Shown: piece after piece, positions 51,048-59,629 of the stretch
Numbering within the stretch: position 1 is the first letter of the stretch
Layout of the letters: every line of letters begins with the position of its first letter
Source: Sphingopyxis terrae subsp. terrae NBRC 15098
Lineage (GTDB): Bacteria; Pseudomonadota; Alphaproteobacteria; Sphingomonadales; Sphingomonadaceae
DNA length: 64,000 bases
NCBI RefSeq assembly: GCF_001598815.1
Contig: NZ_BCZQ01000030.1
Location: forward strand, 1 to 64,000
Reading direction: 5' to 3'
Position numbers and translations under genes: made by a program
The notes under the pieces: generated by a model
The model's input: only the letters and a program-made list of their open reading frames with translations
Told to the model about the DNA's origin: nothing
The model's database searches: none

Positions 51048-53039
51048 GTGCCTACAGATTTTCGGCACGTCTCGGATGTGTCATCGTCCTTCTTCAATCG
51101 TCCGATCGCGGGGCATAACTGGATCTGGGGCTGCGCACTCGCCCTCCTTTGCGCGATCTGTCTCGCCGCGCCAGCGTCCGCAAAGCCTGCTCCCGTCCAG
51201 ACAGTCTGGCGACTGCTCGACTATGTCGCCGTCGACTATCCCGAGGCGGTCGAGGCGGGGAGGGTAGTCAACCCCACGGAATATGCCGAAATGAAAGAGT
51301 TTTCGGCAACCGCGTCCAGGTTGATTGACGAACTTCCTTCATCTCCGGCCAAGGCCTATCTCGTGCGACAGGCGGCGGCGCTGGAACGGCACATCGCCGC
51401 CAAGGCGCCACCACAGGTCATCGCTGGCGCTGCACGCGGGCTCGCGGCCGAACTTATCAAGGCCTATCCGGTGCCGCTTGCGCCGACGGTCGCGCCAGAT
51501 TTCGCGCGCGGCAGGACCCTCTACGCGCAGCATTGTGCGAGCTGCCATGGCGCGGCCGGGAAGGGCGATGGTCCGCAGTCCGCCGGTCTCGATCCGCCGC
51601 CCATCGCCTTCACCGATCCAGCGCGCGCCCGCGAACGCAGCATTTTCGCGCTTTTTCAGGTCATCGAACAGGGTCTGGAAGGCACCAGCATGGCAAGCTT
51701 CGCGCAGCTGCCGCCGCAGGATCGCTGGGCGCTCGCTCTCTACGCCGGATCGTTCGCCTATCCTGAGGGTCTGGCGCGTGAAGGCGAGGCGATCTGGCGC
51801 GGCGATCCTGCCCTGCGCAGCGCAACCGACCCGGAGACGCTGGTGGGGATGACGTCCGCCAGCCTTGCGGGCGACATCGGCGAGGACAAGGCGAACGCAG
51901 TCTTTGCCTATCTGCGCCGCCATCCCGAGGCAGCCTTCGCGGCGCCCGCCGCCGGTACGTTGACACTGGCGCGCACCCGGCTCGCAGACGCGCTGGCGGC
52001 CTATGCGCGGGGCCAGCGGAAGCTCGCGACCGAGCGCGCGCTTTCGGCCTATCTCGATGGGTTCGAGCCGGTCGAGGCGGTGCTGAGCGCACGGGATAAG
52101 GCGCTGATGATCCGAATCGAAGAGGCAATGGCGGAACTGCGGAGCGCCATTGGCAGAGGCGACTCACTCAAGGCTGTCAGAGAGCGCGCCGATGCGCTCG
52201 ACGGCCTGTTCAGGGATGCCGAAGTCGCTCTGGGCTCAAATCAAGCTTCTACGACGTCCAGCTTCGTCGCCGCCTTCACCATACTCGTCCGGGAAGGGCT
52301 CGAGGCGCTCCTCATCGTAATCGCCATGATCACCTTTCTCGCCAAGTCTGGACGACGCGACGTCCTTCCCTATGTGCACGCGGGGTGGATCGCCGCGCTC
52401 GCCGCAGGTGCCGCGACATGGGCTGCGGCGATCTCGTTCATCACGATCAGCGGGGCCAGTCGCGAACTCACGGAAGGACTCGGCGGTGTGATAGCGGCGC
52501 TGGTTCTGCTCTGGGTCGGGATCTGGATGCACGGCAAGAGCCAGGCCGATGCGTGGCAGCACTACATTCGCGAGACGGTCGGTCGCGCCCTGAACCGCCG
52601 CTCTGCATGGCTGCTCTTCGGGCTCTCCTTCATCGCGGTCTACCGCGAGGTGTTCGAAACGATACTGTTCTATGCGGCGATCTGGGCGCAGGGACAGGGG
52701 AGCGCCGTCCTGACGGGCGCTGGCGCGGCACTTCTCGTGCTCGCGTTGATCGCGCTTGCGATGCTCCGGTACAGCCGCTCACTGCCGGTCGGCACGTTCT
52801 TCGCCTACAGTTCGGTCCTCGTCGCCGGGCTAGCGGTCGTGCTGATCGGCAAGGGCAGCGGCGCACTCCAGGAAGCCGGCTATCTTCCCATAACATCATG
52901 GCCGGGTGTCCCCCGCAGCGAACTGCTGGGAGTATACCCAACGCGTGAGACGTTTCTCGCCCAACTCGTCATGATCCTGCTGCTTGCCGCAGGCTTCCTC
53001 TGGAACCGGGCGCGTGCCCATGGCTGGCGGGCCGAATGA
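51048..53039 (+). CDS. Cytochrome c - FTR1 iron permease fusion (663 aa)
   Basis: After a signal segment (GCALALLCAICLAAP) comes a periplasmic region with a c-type haem site (CASCH, residues 163-167, within LYAQHCASCHGAAGKGDG). A helical linker follows, then the FTR1 permease with seven transmembrane helices and both iron-binding REXXE motifs: REGLE (415-419) and REVFE (533-537). FTR1 imports iron coupled to ferrous oxidation; the fused cytochrome would accept the electron. The GTG start at 51048 is the only one that keeps the signal segment near the N-terminus. A Fur-like box is 48 bp upstream. No separate P19 or multicopper oxidase gene is next to it. Confidence 0.92.
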   Translation: MPTDFRHVSDVSSSFFNRPIAGHNWIWGCALALLCAICLAAPASAKPAPVQTVWRLLDYVAVDYPEAVEAGRVVNPTEYAEMKEFSATASRLIDELPSSPAKAYLVRQAAALERHIAAKAPPQVIAGAARGLAAELIKAYPVPLAPTVAPDFARGRTLYAQHCASCHGAAGKGDGPQSAGLDPPPIAFTDPARARERSIFALFQVIEQGLEGTSMASFAQLPPQDRWALALYAGSFAYPEGLAREGEAIWRGDPALRSATDPETLVGMTSASLAGDIGEDKANAVFAYLRRHPEAAFAAPAAGTLTLARTRLADALAAYARGQRKLATERALSAYLDGFEPVEAVLSARDKALMIRIEEAMAELRSAIGRGDSLKAVRERADALDGLFRDAEVALGSNQASTTSSFVAAFTILVREGLEALLIVIAMITFLAKSGRRDVLPYVHAGWIAALAAGAATWAAAISFITISGASRELTEGLGGVIAALVLLWVGIWMHGKSQADAWQHYIRETVGRALNRRSAWLLFGLSFIAVYREVFETILFYAAIWAQGQGSAVLTGAGAALLVLALIALAMLRYSRSLPVGTFFAYSSVLVAGLAVVLIGKGSGALQEAGYLPITSWPGVPRSELLGVYPTRETFLAQLVMILLLAAGFLWNRARAHGWRAE

Positions 53040-53093
53040 CTCCGTACAGCCGCGGTCCCTTTGACCGCCTATTCTCCAACAAAAGGAACTGAA

Positions 53094-53816
53094 ATGCGCC
53101 TTACAGGAACTTTGCTCGCCCTGACGATCGCCACGGCGATCTGCCCTGTCGCCGCGACTGCCCAGATGGCGGCGGCACCCACGCTCATTGACGGAACGGT
53201 GCTGGAACTGGTCTCGGAGGGCAAGGCGGAGCGCAATCCAAACCTGGTAACCGTCAACGCCGGGGTCGTCACCCAGGCGCCCACCGCTGCCGAAGCATTG
53301 AGCGCCAATGCCAGCCGGGTACGGCGCGTCGTCACGTCGCTGAAGGCGAGTGGGCTTGAGGATCGAGATCTTCGAACGGCGCAGATTTCGTTGCAACCGC
53401 AGTATATCTATGCAGAGAACAAGGCTCCGGTGATAACCGGCTATCAGGCGTCCAACAGCATCTCGGTCAGGTTCCGCGACGTCGCGCGTGCCGGATCTAT
53501 CCTCGATCTGCTCGTGCGCGAAGGCGCGAACCAGATCGATGGCCCGACCTTCCTGACCGACAATCCGGAAGTGGCACTGGACGAAGCCCGCACCGACGCG
53601 CTTGCCAAGGCACGCGAGCGTGCTGCCCTTTACTCTCGCCTCTCAGGCTTGAACGTGGACCGCATTCTATCGATTTCCGAGAGCCCGGTTACGAATGTTC
53701 CGATGATCACAACGCGCGCGTACGCCGGAGCTGAAGCGGCCGCCGACTCAACGAAGCTGATGCCCGGGGTTCAGGAGGTCACGACCAACCTCGTGGTCCG
53801 TTTTCTGCTGAAATAA
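53094..53816 (+). CDS. SIMPL-domain (DUF541) periplasmic protein (240 aa)
   Basis: A signal peptide (GTLLALTIATAICPVAATAQ) precedes the SIMPL/DUF541 domain with its repeated betas (LVTVNAGVVTQAPTAAEALS; DLRTAQISLQPQYIY; GYQASNSISVRFRDV). Members form large periplasmic or surface oligomers and are linked to oxidative or envelope stress; the exact role is open. The ATG at 53094 has AAAGGAAC just upstream. It follows the FTR1 gene by 54 bp and may share its transcript. Confidence 0.88.
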   Translation: MRLTGTLLALTIATAICPVAATAQMAAAPTLIDGTVLELVSEGKAERNPNLVTVNAGVVTQAPTAAEALSANASRVRRVVTSLKASGLEDRDLRTAQISLQPQYIYAENKAPVITGYQASNSISVRFRDVARAGSILDLLVREGANQIDGPTFLTDNPEVALDEARTDALAKARERAALYSRLSGLNVDRILSISESPVTNVPMITTRAYAGAEAAADSTKLMPGVQEVTTNLVVRFLLK

Positions 53817-54052
53817 AGGACGGAGGGTAACCGGGTCGAGCCGTTCTTGAGCAAGGCCGGCGGGGTGGCAATATTCCGTATTAAACTGCTAGGGGACGTA
53901 TAAATTCCACCCGGAGTTTACCGTGGTTCCTCTGGGAAAGAACGGCCGCTGGCCCTTCATCTGCTTCTCCCTCAGCCAAAACAGGTCACTTATCCCGGCC
54001 ACTTCTCGGAGCCTGAATCCGATCGTGAGGCTCAGATCAATCTGCACTGACC

Positions 54053-54679
54053 CTAGCCTGGGGGCGTAAGTCCCGCGAGGTAAGCCGAAATACCTAGCTC
54101 GAATCTGGTCTCGAAGCTCCCCGACAAGATGGCGTCGAGGCATCGTGCGAGTGCGGGAAAGCGACCGGAAGCGGCATCCTGAAATTGCTGCCGAACCGAC
54201 GCGTCGGCTGTCTCTTCGCGCCATCGCGCAGCGAAGCCTTGCTCCTCGATCGCAAAGCCAAGCACATAGTAGACGAGATTGAACATCGAGTCTGTCGCCA
54301 GGCGTTCATCCAAGCCTTTACGGAGCAGCGCACTCAGCGCGGCGTCGCCAACAGCGAGGACGTTATCGCCCATCACGTACGTACCGGCGTAGATTCGCGC
54401 GCCATCGCGCCGTGACAACAGGGCTGCACGAAGGGCCCCGGCTAGGGATCGGAGCACATCGTCCGGGTCGGCATCCACATCCACCGTGTCCAACACTGGT
54501 GCGATCAACGCATTGGCCATCTGGTCCAGCAGGTCCTGCTTGGACGGAAAATGCCAATAGAGCGTCGGCGCCTGCACGTTCAGCGCCTTCGCCAGCACCC
54601 TCATCGTCAGTCCGTCGCTGCCTACCTCGTCCAAGAGTGCGAGGGCCGTGCGCACAACCGCCTGTTTCTCGATCGCCAT
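54053..54679 (-). CDS. TetR-family repressor, TetR_C (tetracycline-repressor-like) class (208 aa)
   Basis: The N-terminal helix-turn-helix (TMRVLAKALNVQAPTLYWHF, about residues 25-45) and the C-terminal half resemble TetR of the tet operons rather than generic TetR regulators. It should bind the two palindromes in the 56-bp gap to the monooxygenase gene and release them on binding an aromatic ligand. ATG at 54679 is preferred; the open frame begins at 54793, inside the divergent gene. Confidence 0.92.
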   Translation of the reverse strand: MAIEKQAVVRTALALLDEVGSDGLTMRVLAKALNVQAPTLYWHFPSKQDLLDQMANALIAPVLDTVDVDADPDDVLRSLAGALRAALLSRRDGARIYAGTYVMGDNVLAVGDAALSALLRKGLDERLATDSMFNLVYYVLGFAIEEQGFAARWREETADASVRQQFQDAASGRFPALARCLDAILSGSFETRFELGISAYLAGLTPPG

Positions 54680-54687
54680 GGTTGACC

Positions 54688-54723
54688 CTCTAACACCGTT
54701 AGAGCAATCTAACAACGTTAGAT
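54688..54723. promoter_or_regulatory. Two TetR-type operators between the repressor and the monooxygenase
   Basis: CTCTAAC-ACC-GTTAGAG (54688-54704) and ATCTAAC-AAC-GTTAGAT (54707-54723) are two perfect 17-bp palindromes with 7-bp arms, their centres 19 bp apart. The pairing in a divergent gap, the 17-bp size and the CTCTA/TAGAG ends recall tetO1/tetO2 of tet operons. One or both probably cover the promoters of both genes. Confidence 0.85.
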
Positions 54724-54735
54724 TGGAGGCCCACG

Positions 54736-56208
54736 ATGAAGAAGGTTGATGTGGTGGTGGTCGGTGGCGGCCCTGTAGGGCTGTGGACGGCATGCGAGCT
54801 GAAACTCGCCGGACTCGACGTTGCCGTGCTCGAGCGTCGTATCGCGCGGACAGATCAGTCGCGGGCGCTGACGATCCACGGCAGGACGGTCGAGCTGTTC
54901 GCGATGCGCGGAATCGCAGATCGCTTCCTTGCCGAGGGCAAGCCGATCCCGACCGGCCATTATGCGGCGCTGGATACGCGCCTCGATTTTTCGAGCTTCG
55001 ACACGCAGTTTCCGTTCACCCTCTTCCTGGCGCAGAGCCGGACAGAGGCACTGATCGAAGATCATGCCCGTGAACTCGGTGTGGAGTTCCTGCGCGGACA
55101 TATGGTCGAGAGCATCACCGGCGATGCAGCGGAAGGCTACCAATTATCCGCCCGACAGGAGTGCGGCGTGTCCGTCTTCGGTGCTCGGGCGGTGGTCGGA
55201 GCAGATGCACGACACAGCATCGTGCGGCGGACGGCGGGCATCGCCTTCGAGGGAAGCGATGCCACCGTGAGCATCATGATGGGCGATGTCCGCCTGAAAG
55301 GTGCGAACGGGCCGCCCGTGCGAACGGTCAGTAATGAGCGCGGAGGGGTGACGATCGTGCCAGTCGGCCCCGGTGGGGTGGCACGTGTGATCGTCATCGA
55401 TCCTCGGCGCATGAGGATCCCTGTCGGCGAGCCGCTGTCGCTGGAGGAACTCGCGTCCTCGACACGCCAAGTCTTGGGTGAGGATGTGCAACTGAGCGAT
55501 CCAACCTGGCTCAGCCGCTTCGGCGACGAGACCCGGCTTGCCGCGCGTTACCGCGAGGGCAACCTGTTCCTGGCCGGCGACGCCGCGCATCTCCATTTGC
55601 CGGCCGGAGGACAGGGCATGAATGTCGGCCTTCAGGACGCAATGAACCTGGGCTGGAAGCTAGCCGCAGTCTTGAACGGCGTAGCGCCCGATGCTCTTCT
55701 CGACAGTTATCAGAAGGAACGACGACCGGTTGGCGCGCAACTCGCCCGCAACACCCTGGCGCAAGGCGCTGTGATGACCGGGTTCGACCTCGCGCATCTG
55801 GCACTCCGAGCAGAGATGTCAGAGTTGCTCGAGTTGCCGGAGGTAAACCGTAGGCTGGCGGGCGTGCTGTCGGGGTTCGACCTGCGCTATCTGGGCGGTG
55901 ATCTGTTCGGCGATGCGCTTGGCGTCGGGGAGCGCGTGGCCGACCGCGCCCTCAGGTTTGCCGATGGAACCTATACGAGCATTTATCGTCTGCTGTCGCG
56001 GGGCAAGTGGCTGCATCTGTCTTGCCAGAGCGGGATGCGGATGCCTCTGCCTGAATGGCTTCACCCACAGGCGGTGGACTTCGTTAGTGCCAGCTTTGCT
56101 GGGCTCGAAGTCCGTGACGACAGCGTGGCAGCCTGCCTAATCCGACCTGACGGCTATAACGCCGGGCATACAATCGCTTCTGGCGTAGCTGCCACAAACC
56201 CCGCGTAG
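54736..56208 (+). CDS. FAD-dependent aromatic monooxygenase, group A (490 aa)
   Basis: The Rossmann dinucleotide motif GGGPVG (about residues 11-16), the central GADARHS (the usual DG motif altered to DA) and the second FAD motif LAGDAAHLHLPAGGQGMN are present, with a thioredoxin-like C-terminal part. Relatives include rifampicin monooxygenase, PgaE-type polyketide hydroxylases and phenolic hydroxylases. It uses NAD(P)H and oxygen to hydroxylate a ring, for degradation or drug inactivation. The start has GGAGG 7 bases upstream. The TetR-type repressor with paired operators suggests induction by the substrate. Confidence 0.9.
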   Translation: MKKVDVVVVGGGPVGLWTACELKLAGLDVAVLERRIARTDQSRALTIHGRTVELFAMRGIADRFLAEGKPIPTGHYAALDTRLDFSSFDTQFPFTLFLAQSRTEALIEDHARELGVEFLRGHMVESITGDAAEGYQLSARQECGVSVFGARAVVGADARHSIVRRTAGIAFEGSDATVSIMMGDVRLKGANGPPVRTVSNERGGVTIVPVGPGGVARVIVIDPRRMRIPVGEPLSLEELASSTRQVLGEDVQLSDPTWLSRFGDETRLAARYREGNLFLAGDAAHLHLPAGGQGMNVGLQDAMNLGWKLAAVLNGVAPDALLDSYQKERRPVGAQLARNTLAQGAVMTGFDLAHLALRAEMSELLELPEVNRRLAGVLSGFDLRYLGGDLFGDALGVGERVADRALRFADGTYTSIYRLLSRGKWLHLSCQSGMRMPLPEWLHPQAVDFVSASFAGLEVRDDSVAACLIRPDGYNAGHTIASGVAATNPA

Positions 56209-56428
56209 CCCGGACCGGATTGCAATGATGGCGCACTCGACAGGATGGGATGCCGTCATGTTCAGCTAGCCGAAGTTGTTGAATTGTAGACTTGCCGGCA
56301 CGCTTGTGTCGCGCCTGTGTGCCGCGCACTGAACGTGGCAAAGAAGGAGTTTGCGTCACTTTGCGCGTCGACTTCGGCGGTTCGAGCGATCAATAATCGA
56401 TCACGAATGCCGTCGTTCGTGACATGCC

Positions 56429-57661
56429 TTAGCGAACTGGTGTCACGCTGGCGTTCCCATAAGCGCGAAGGACAGCGTTAAGTGTGCGGGACCAATTGAA
56501 GTTCATCGCGCTGGCGAGGGCACCGTCCGACAGTGTGCGGCGGAGGTCCGGCTCGGCGATCAGGCGCCGCACCCCTTCTGAGTAGGCGGGGACGAGACCT
56601 GGAGAGACGAGCAGTCCTGATCGGCCGCACTCGATCAGGACGCGATTCACCGGGACATCGGCCGCCACCACAGGAAGTCCCGAAGCCATGGCCTCGAGAG
56701 TGACGTTGCCGAACGTTTCAGTGAGACTCGGGTTGAGGAGGATGTCGGCGCTGGCCACGGCCCTTCCGAGCGCGAAGCCGGCAAGGTGACCGGTGAAGAC
56801 AGCGTCAGGCAGCCGGCGCGCCAGGCGCAAGCGCTCCGGACCATCTCCGACGATCAGGGGGCGAACCGGAATGCCCGCATTGCGAAGCGCGGCGATCGTG
56901 GTGGCGAAGGCATCGCAACCCTTTTCCGCGACTAGCCGTCCGAAAAAGAGCAATGCCAGCTCGTGGTCGGCGATGCCGACGGAACGGCGCCAACCCATAT
57001 CACGTAGCGAGGGATGAAATTCCTCGGGATCGATCCCGCGGCTCCAGATGTGAGTCGCCTCTATTCCGATCCCCGCGAGCTGCTTTGCCACCTCCATGCT
57101 TGGAACCAGCACGGCGTCGCACCGCCCGTAGAACCGGCGCAGCCAAGCCTCGGCCACGCCTCGCAGACGACGTAGCCCATAATATTCCAGATAAGTCTCG
57201 AACCGGGTGTGAACGCTCGCCACGACTGGGACGCCGATGGCCCGCGCGAGCCGGATCGCCGCTGCGCCGAGCCCGTCAGGTGCGGAGACATGCACAAGCG
57301 TGGGGGCAAAGCGACGCACATCGTGGGCGATCGCGCGCGGCAGGCCAGGGGCGTAGCGATATTCCGGCCGGAACGGGATCGGCCAGGACGGTACCGAGAC
57401 GAGCGCGCCGGCCGGCGGGAACGCAGGTCGCGCGACGGTCGGCGAATAGACCCGCACCGCATGTCCTCGCTCAAGGGTGTGCGCCACCAGGCGGTTCAGC
57501 GCGCGATTGGCGCCGTCGCGCACGCAGTTGAAGTTCCCCGAAAACAGCGCCACCCGATGCGGTTCGCCCGCGTGCGGGCCCAGGTCAGCCGGGCACGCAG
57601 GCGCGGCGTTGCCGACCTGCCTGAACGGAGCGGAAGCGGCTGCTCTGGTCGCGACGTCCAT
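56429..57661 (-). CDS. Glycosyltransferase family 4 (GT-B) (410 aa)
   Basis: The N-terminal domain opens with VALFSGNFNCVRDGANRAL and has the acceptor-side SVHTRFETYLEYYG. The C-terminal domain carries LLFFGRLVAEKG, the nucleotide-sugar region and the E-x7-E motif in SLTETFGNVTLEAMASGLPVV. It resembles mannosyltransferases that build glycolipids (MgtA/PimB-like). The start is 2 bp after the glycine-zipper gene stop, so both are co-transcribed. Confidence 0.9.
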   Translation of the reverse strand: MDVATRAAASAPFRQVGNAAPACPADLGPHAGEPHRVALFSGNFNCVRDGANRALNRLVAHTLERGHAVRVYSPTVARPAFPPAGALVSVPSWPIPFRPEYRYAPGLPRAIAHDVRRFAPTLVHVSAPDGLGAAAIRLARAIGVPVVASVHTRFETYLEYYGLRRLRGVAEAWLRRFYGRCDAVLVPSMEVAKQLAGIGIEATHIWSRGIDPEEFHPSLRDMGWRRSVGIADHELALLFFGRLVAEKGCDAFATTIAALRNAGIPVRPLIVGDGPERLRLARRLPDAVFTGHLAGFALGRAVASADILLNPSLTETFGNVTLEAMASGLPVVAADVPVNRVLIECGRSGLLVSPGLVPAYSEGVRRLIAEPDLRRTLSDGALASAMNFNWSRTLNAVLRAYGNASVTPVR

Positions 57662-57663
57662 GT

Positions 57664-58095
57664 TCAGCAGCGATTCTGGCCGCGGTCGATCGCGCGTCCG
57701 GCCAGCGCGCCCACGCCGCCCCCGATGATCGTTCCGGCCCCACGGTCGCGAGCGACTTCCCGGCCAAGCAGTCCGCCCGCCAGCGCGCCGACGATAAGGC
57801 CGCCCGTACCGCTCCGGCGGCGGCAGTGATGATAGGAACGATAGTCATCCTCGTCATCATAATAGGCGGTCTCGCGCGCGTGACGGCCGCGGTCATGCCA
57901 GCCTTCGCGCCAGCCATGGTCGTAGCCGTCGTCGCGGCCATCTTCATAACCGTCATCGCGCCCATCACCGTAGCCGTCGTACCACTCATCGCCGGATCGG
58001 TCGTGCCAGCCCCACGACTGCGCGGCCGCTCCCGTCGGCAGGGTCAGGCTGACGATTGCCGCCAGCGCCACCGCCATGTGCCCACATTTGCGCAT
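57664..58095 (-). CDS. Glycine-zipper 2TM-domain protein with Asp-Gly-Tyr repeats (143 aa)
   Basis: A signal peptide (MAVALAAIVSLTLPTGAAAQ) is followed by repeats of the type DGYxDGRDDGY (about residues 36-60) and then a glycine-zipper pair (GGLIVGALAGGLLG and GTIIGGGVGALAG). Such proteins insert in or span the envelope as oligomers; this family is often under stress control. The repeats are acidic and may bind metal. It is upstream of the glycosyltransferase on the same strand. Confidence 0.85.
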   Translation of the reverse strand: MRKCGHMAVALAAIVSLTLPTGAAAQSWGWHDRSGDEWYDGYGDGRDDGYEDGRDDGYDHGWREGWHDRGRHARETAYYDDEDDYRSYHHCRRRSGTGGLIVGALAGGLLGREVARDRGAGTIIGGGVGALAGRAIDRGQNRC

Positions 58096-58434
58096 CGCAT
58101 CCTCCGAAGTCGAATGAACACCGAGGCGGTGTCCTGGATGATCCTTCTAGGAGCGGATCGTTGTTCGACCGTGGTGGGTATGTTGAGACAAAGTGGAGAC
58201 ACCGGAGGATGTCAGCGTCTCCATCATATCGCGACAATGTATCCACCGTTCACCCATGGAGGCGGGGCATGGCCCTCGCTCAACCTCCCCGGGACGAGTC
58301 ATGACGCCGACGCGAGATAGACGACCCAGCTACGGTGGCGGCACGAAGCCTCCGACTGACTGCAGGTCAATTTTGGTCTTCCCGACCGCTACCACGGGAG
58401 CTGTTTCGCCAGCCCGTCCGATGGCAGCTCGCCG
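58096..58434. other. Divergent intergenic region before the macAB operon
   Basis: 339 bp between the leftward glycine-zipper gene and the rightward MacA-like gene. No open frame looks coding, and I see no clear box or hairpin. It must carry both promoters. Confidence 0.5.
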
Positions 58435-59628
58435 TTGACGGTGCGCTGGTTGTCGACTCCTCGCTCCCGCGCGCTCGTTCTGGTGACGCTGCTCGTTCTC
58501 GGCGTGGCGCTCTGGGCGGTGTTCTTTCGCGAGCCGCCAAAACCTGACCTCGCGACGGCGGCGGTGACGGTCGGGGACATAGACCAGACCGTCCTTGCGA
58601 CCGGAAAGCTTCGTCCCAAGGAACTGGTCAATGTCGGCGCGCAGGTGTCGGGCCAAGTCAAGCGCCTCTATGTCACGCTCGGTCAGCACGTCCGTGCAGG
58701 CGATCTCATCGCGGACATCGACCCCCGGCCGCAGGAACTGGCGCTGCGCAGTGCGGAAGCGGCCGAGGAAACCTTGCGGGCACAACGCTCCGGACGTGAG
58801 GCGGCTATGGAACAGGCCGACCTTGCCTTCCGGCGTCAGCAGACGATGCTCGCCGCGGACGCGACGGCACGCGCGGACTTCGAGGCGGCCCGCGCATCAT
58901 TGCGTTCGCTCCGAAGCGAGCTCCGCTCTCTCGATGCCCAGCTCGTGCAGGCGCGGACTCAGGTCGATACGGCGCGCATCAATCTCGGCTTTACCCGCAT
59001 CACGGCGCCGATGGACGGCGTGGTGGTCGCGGTCGTGACCAAGCAGGGCCAGACGCTCAACGCGTTCCAGACCGCGCCGACCATCGTGATGCTCGCCCGG
59101 CTCGATGTGATGACCGTCCGCGCGGAAATCTCCGAAGCCGACATTCAAAAGGTGAGGCCGGGACAGCCGGTGTGGTTCACCACCATCGGCGATCCCGACC
59201 GGCGCTACGTCGCGCGCATCGCGCAGGTGGAGCCGGCGCCAGAATCGATCTCGGCGGACCAGAGCGGCGGGCAGGGCACCTCCCAGGGTGGGACGAGCAC
59301 GCCCGCGGCGGTCTACTATAATGCGTTGTTCGACGTTCCCAATGCCGACGGTCACCTCCGACCCTCGATGACCGCGCAGGTCACCGTGATGCTTGCGCGG
59401 ATGCGACGTGCCGTCATCATGCCGGTGGCCGCACTGCAGCAACGTGACAGGATGGGGCGCTATTCGGTGCGGGTGCTCGACGCCCGCGGCCGCCCCGTCG
59501 AACGCAAGATCAGGATTGGGATTTCCGACGGCAACAACGTCGTCGTCCTCGCTGGCCTGACCCCGCGCGAAAAGGTGGTGATCGCCGAGGCTGCGGCCGC
59601 TCCGGCGAGCACGAGCCTGGACTATTGA
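58435..59628 (+). CDS. macA: MacA-like periplasmic adaptor protein (397 aa)
   Basis: One N-terminal transmembrane anchor (ALVLVTLLVLGVALWAVFF) precedes the lipoyl domain (KELVNVGAQVSGQVKRLYV), a long coiled hairpin (about residues 95-185), and the MacA-type end with GRYSVRVLDARGR. It links the MacB transporter to the outer-membrane channel. The first start in frame is TTG at 58435. The MacB gene begins one base after its stop. Confidence 0.9.
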   Translation: MTVRWLSTPRSRALVLVTLLVLGVALWAVFFREPPKPDLATAAVTVGDIDQTVLATGKLRPKELVNVGAQVSGQVKRLYVTLGQHVRAGDLIADIDPRPQELALRSAEAAEETLRAQRSGREAAMEQADLAFRRQQTMLAADATARADFEAARASLRSLRSELRSLDAQLVQARTQVDTARINLGFTRITAPMDGVVVAVVTKQGQTLNAFQTAPTIVMLARLDVMTVRAEISEADIQKVRPGQPVWFTTIGDPDRRYVARIAQVEPAPESISADQSGGQGTSQGGTSTPAAVYYNALFDVPNADGHLRPSMTAQVTVMLARMRRAVIMPVAALQQRDRMGRYSVRVLDARGRPVERKIRIGISDGNNVVVLAGLTPREKVVIAEAAAAPASTSLDY

Positions 59629-59629
59629 T

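Noticed and set aside
54736-56208. Monooxygenase as a TetX tetracycline-inactivating enzyme
   Set aside because: It is about 100 residues longer than TetX and closer in layout to Rox/PgaE-type hydroxylases; the tet-like regulation alone is not enough.
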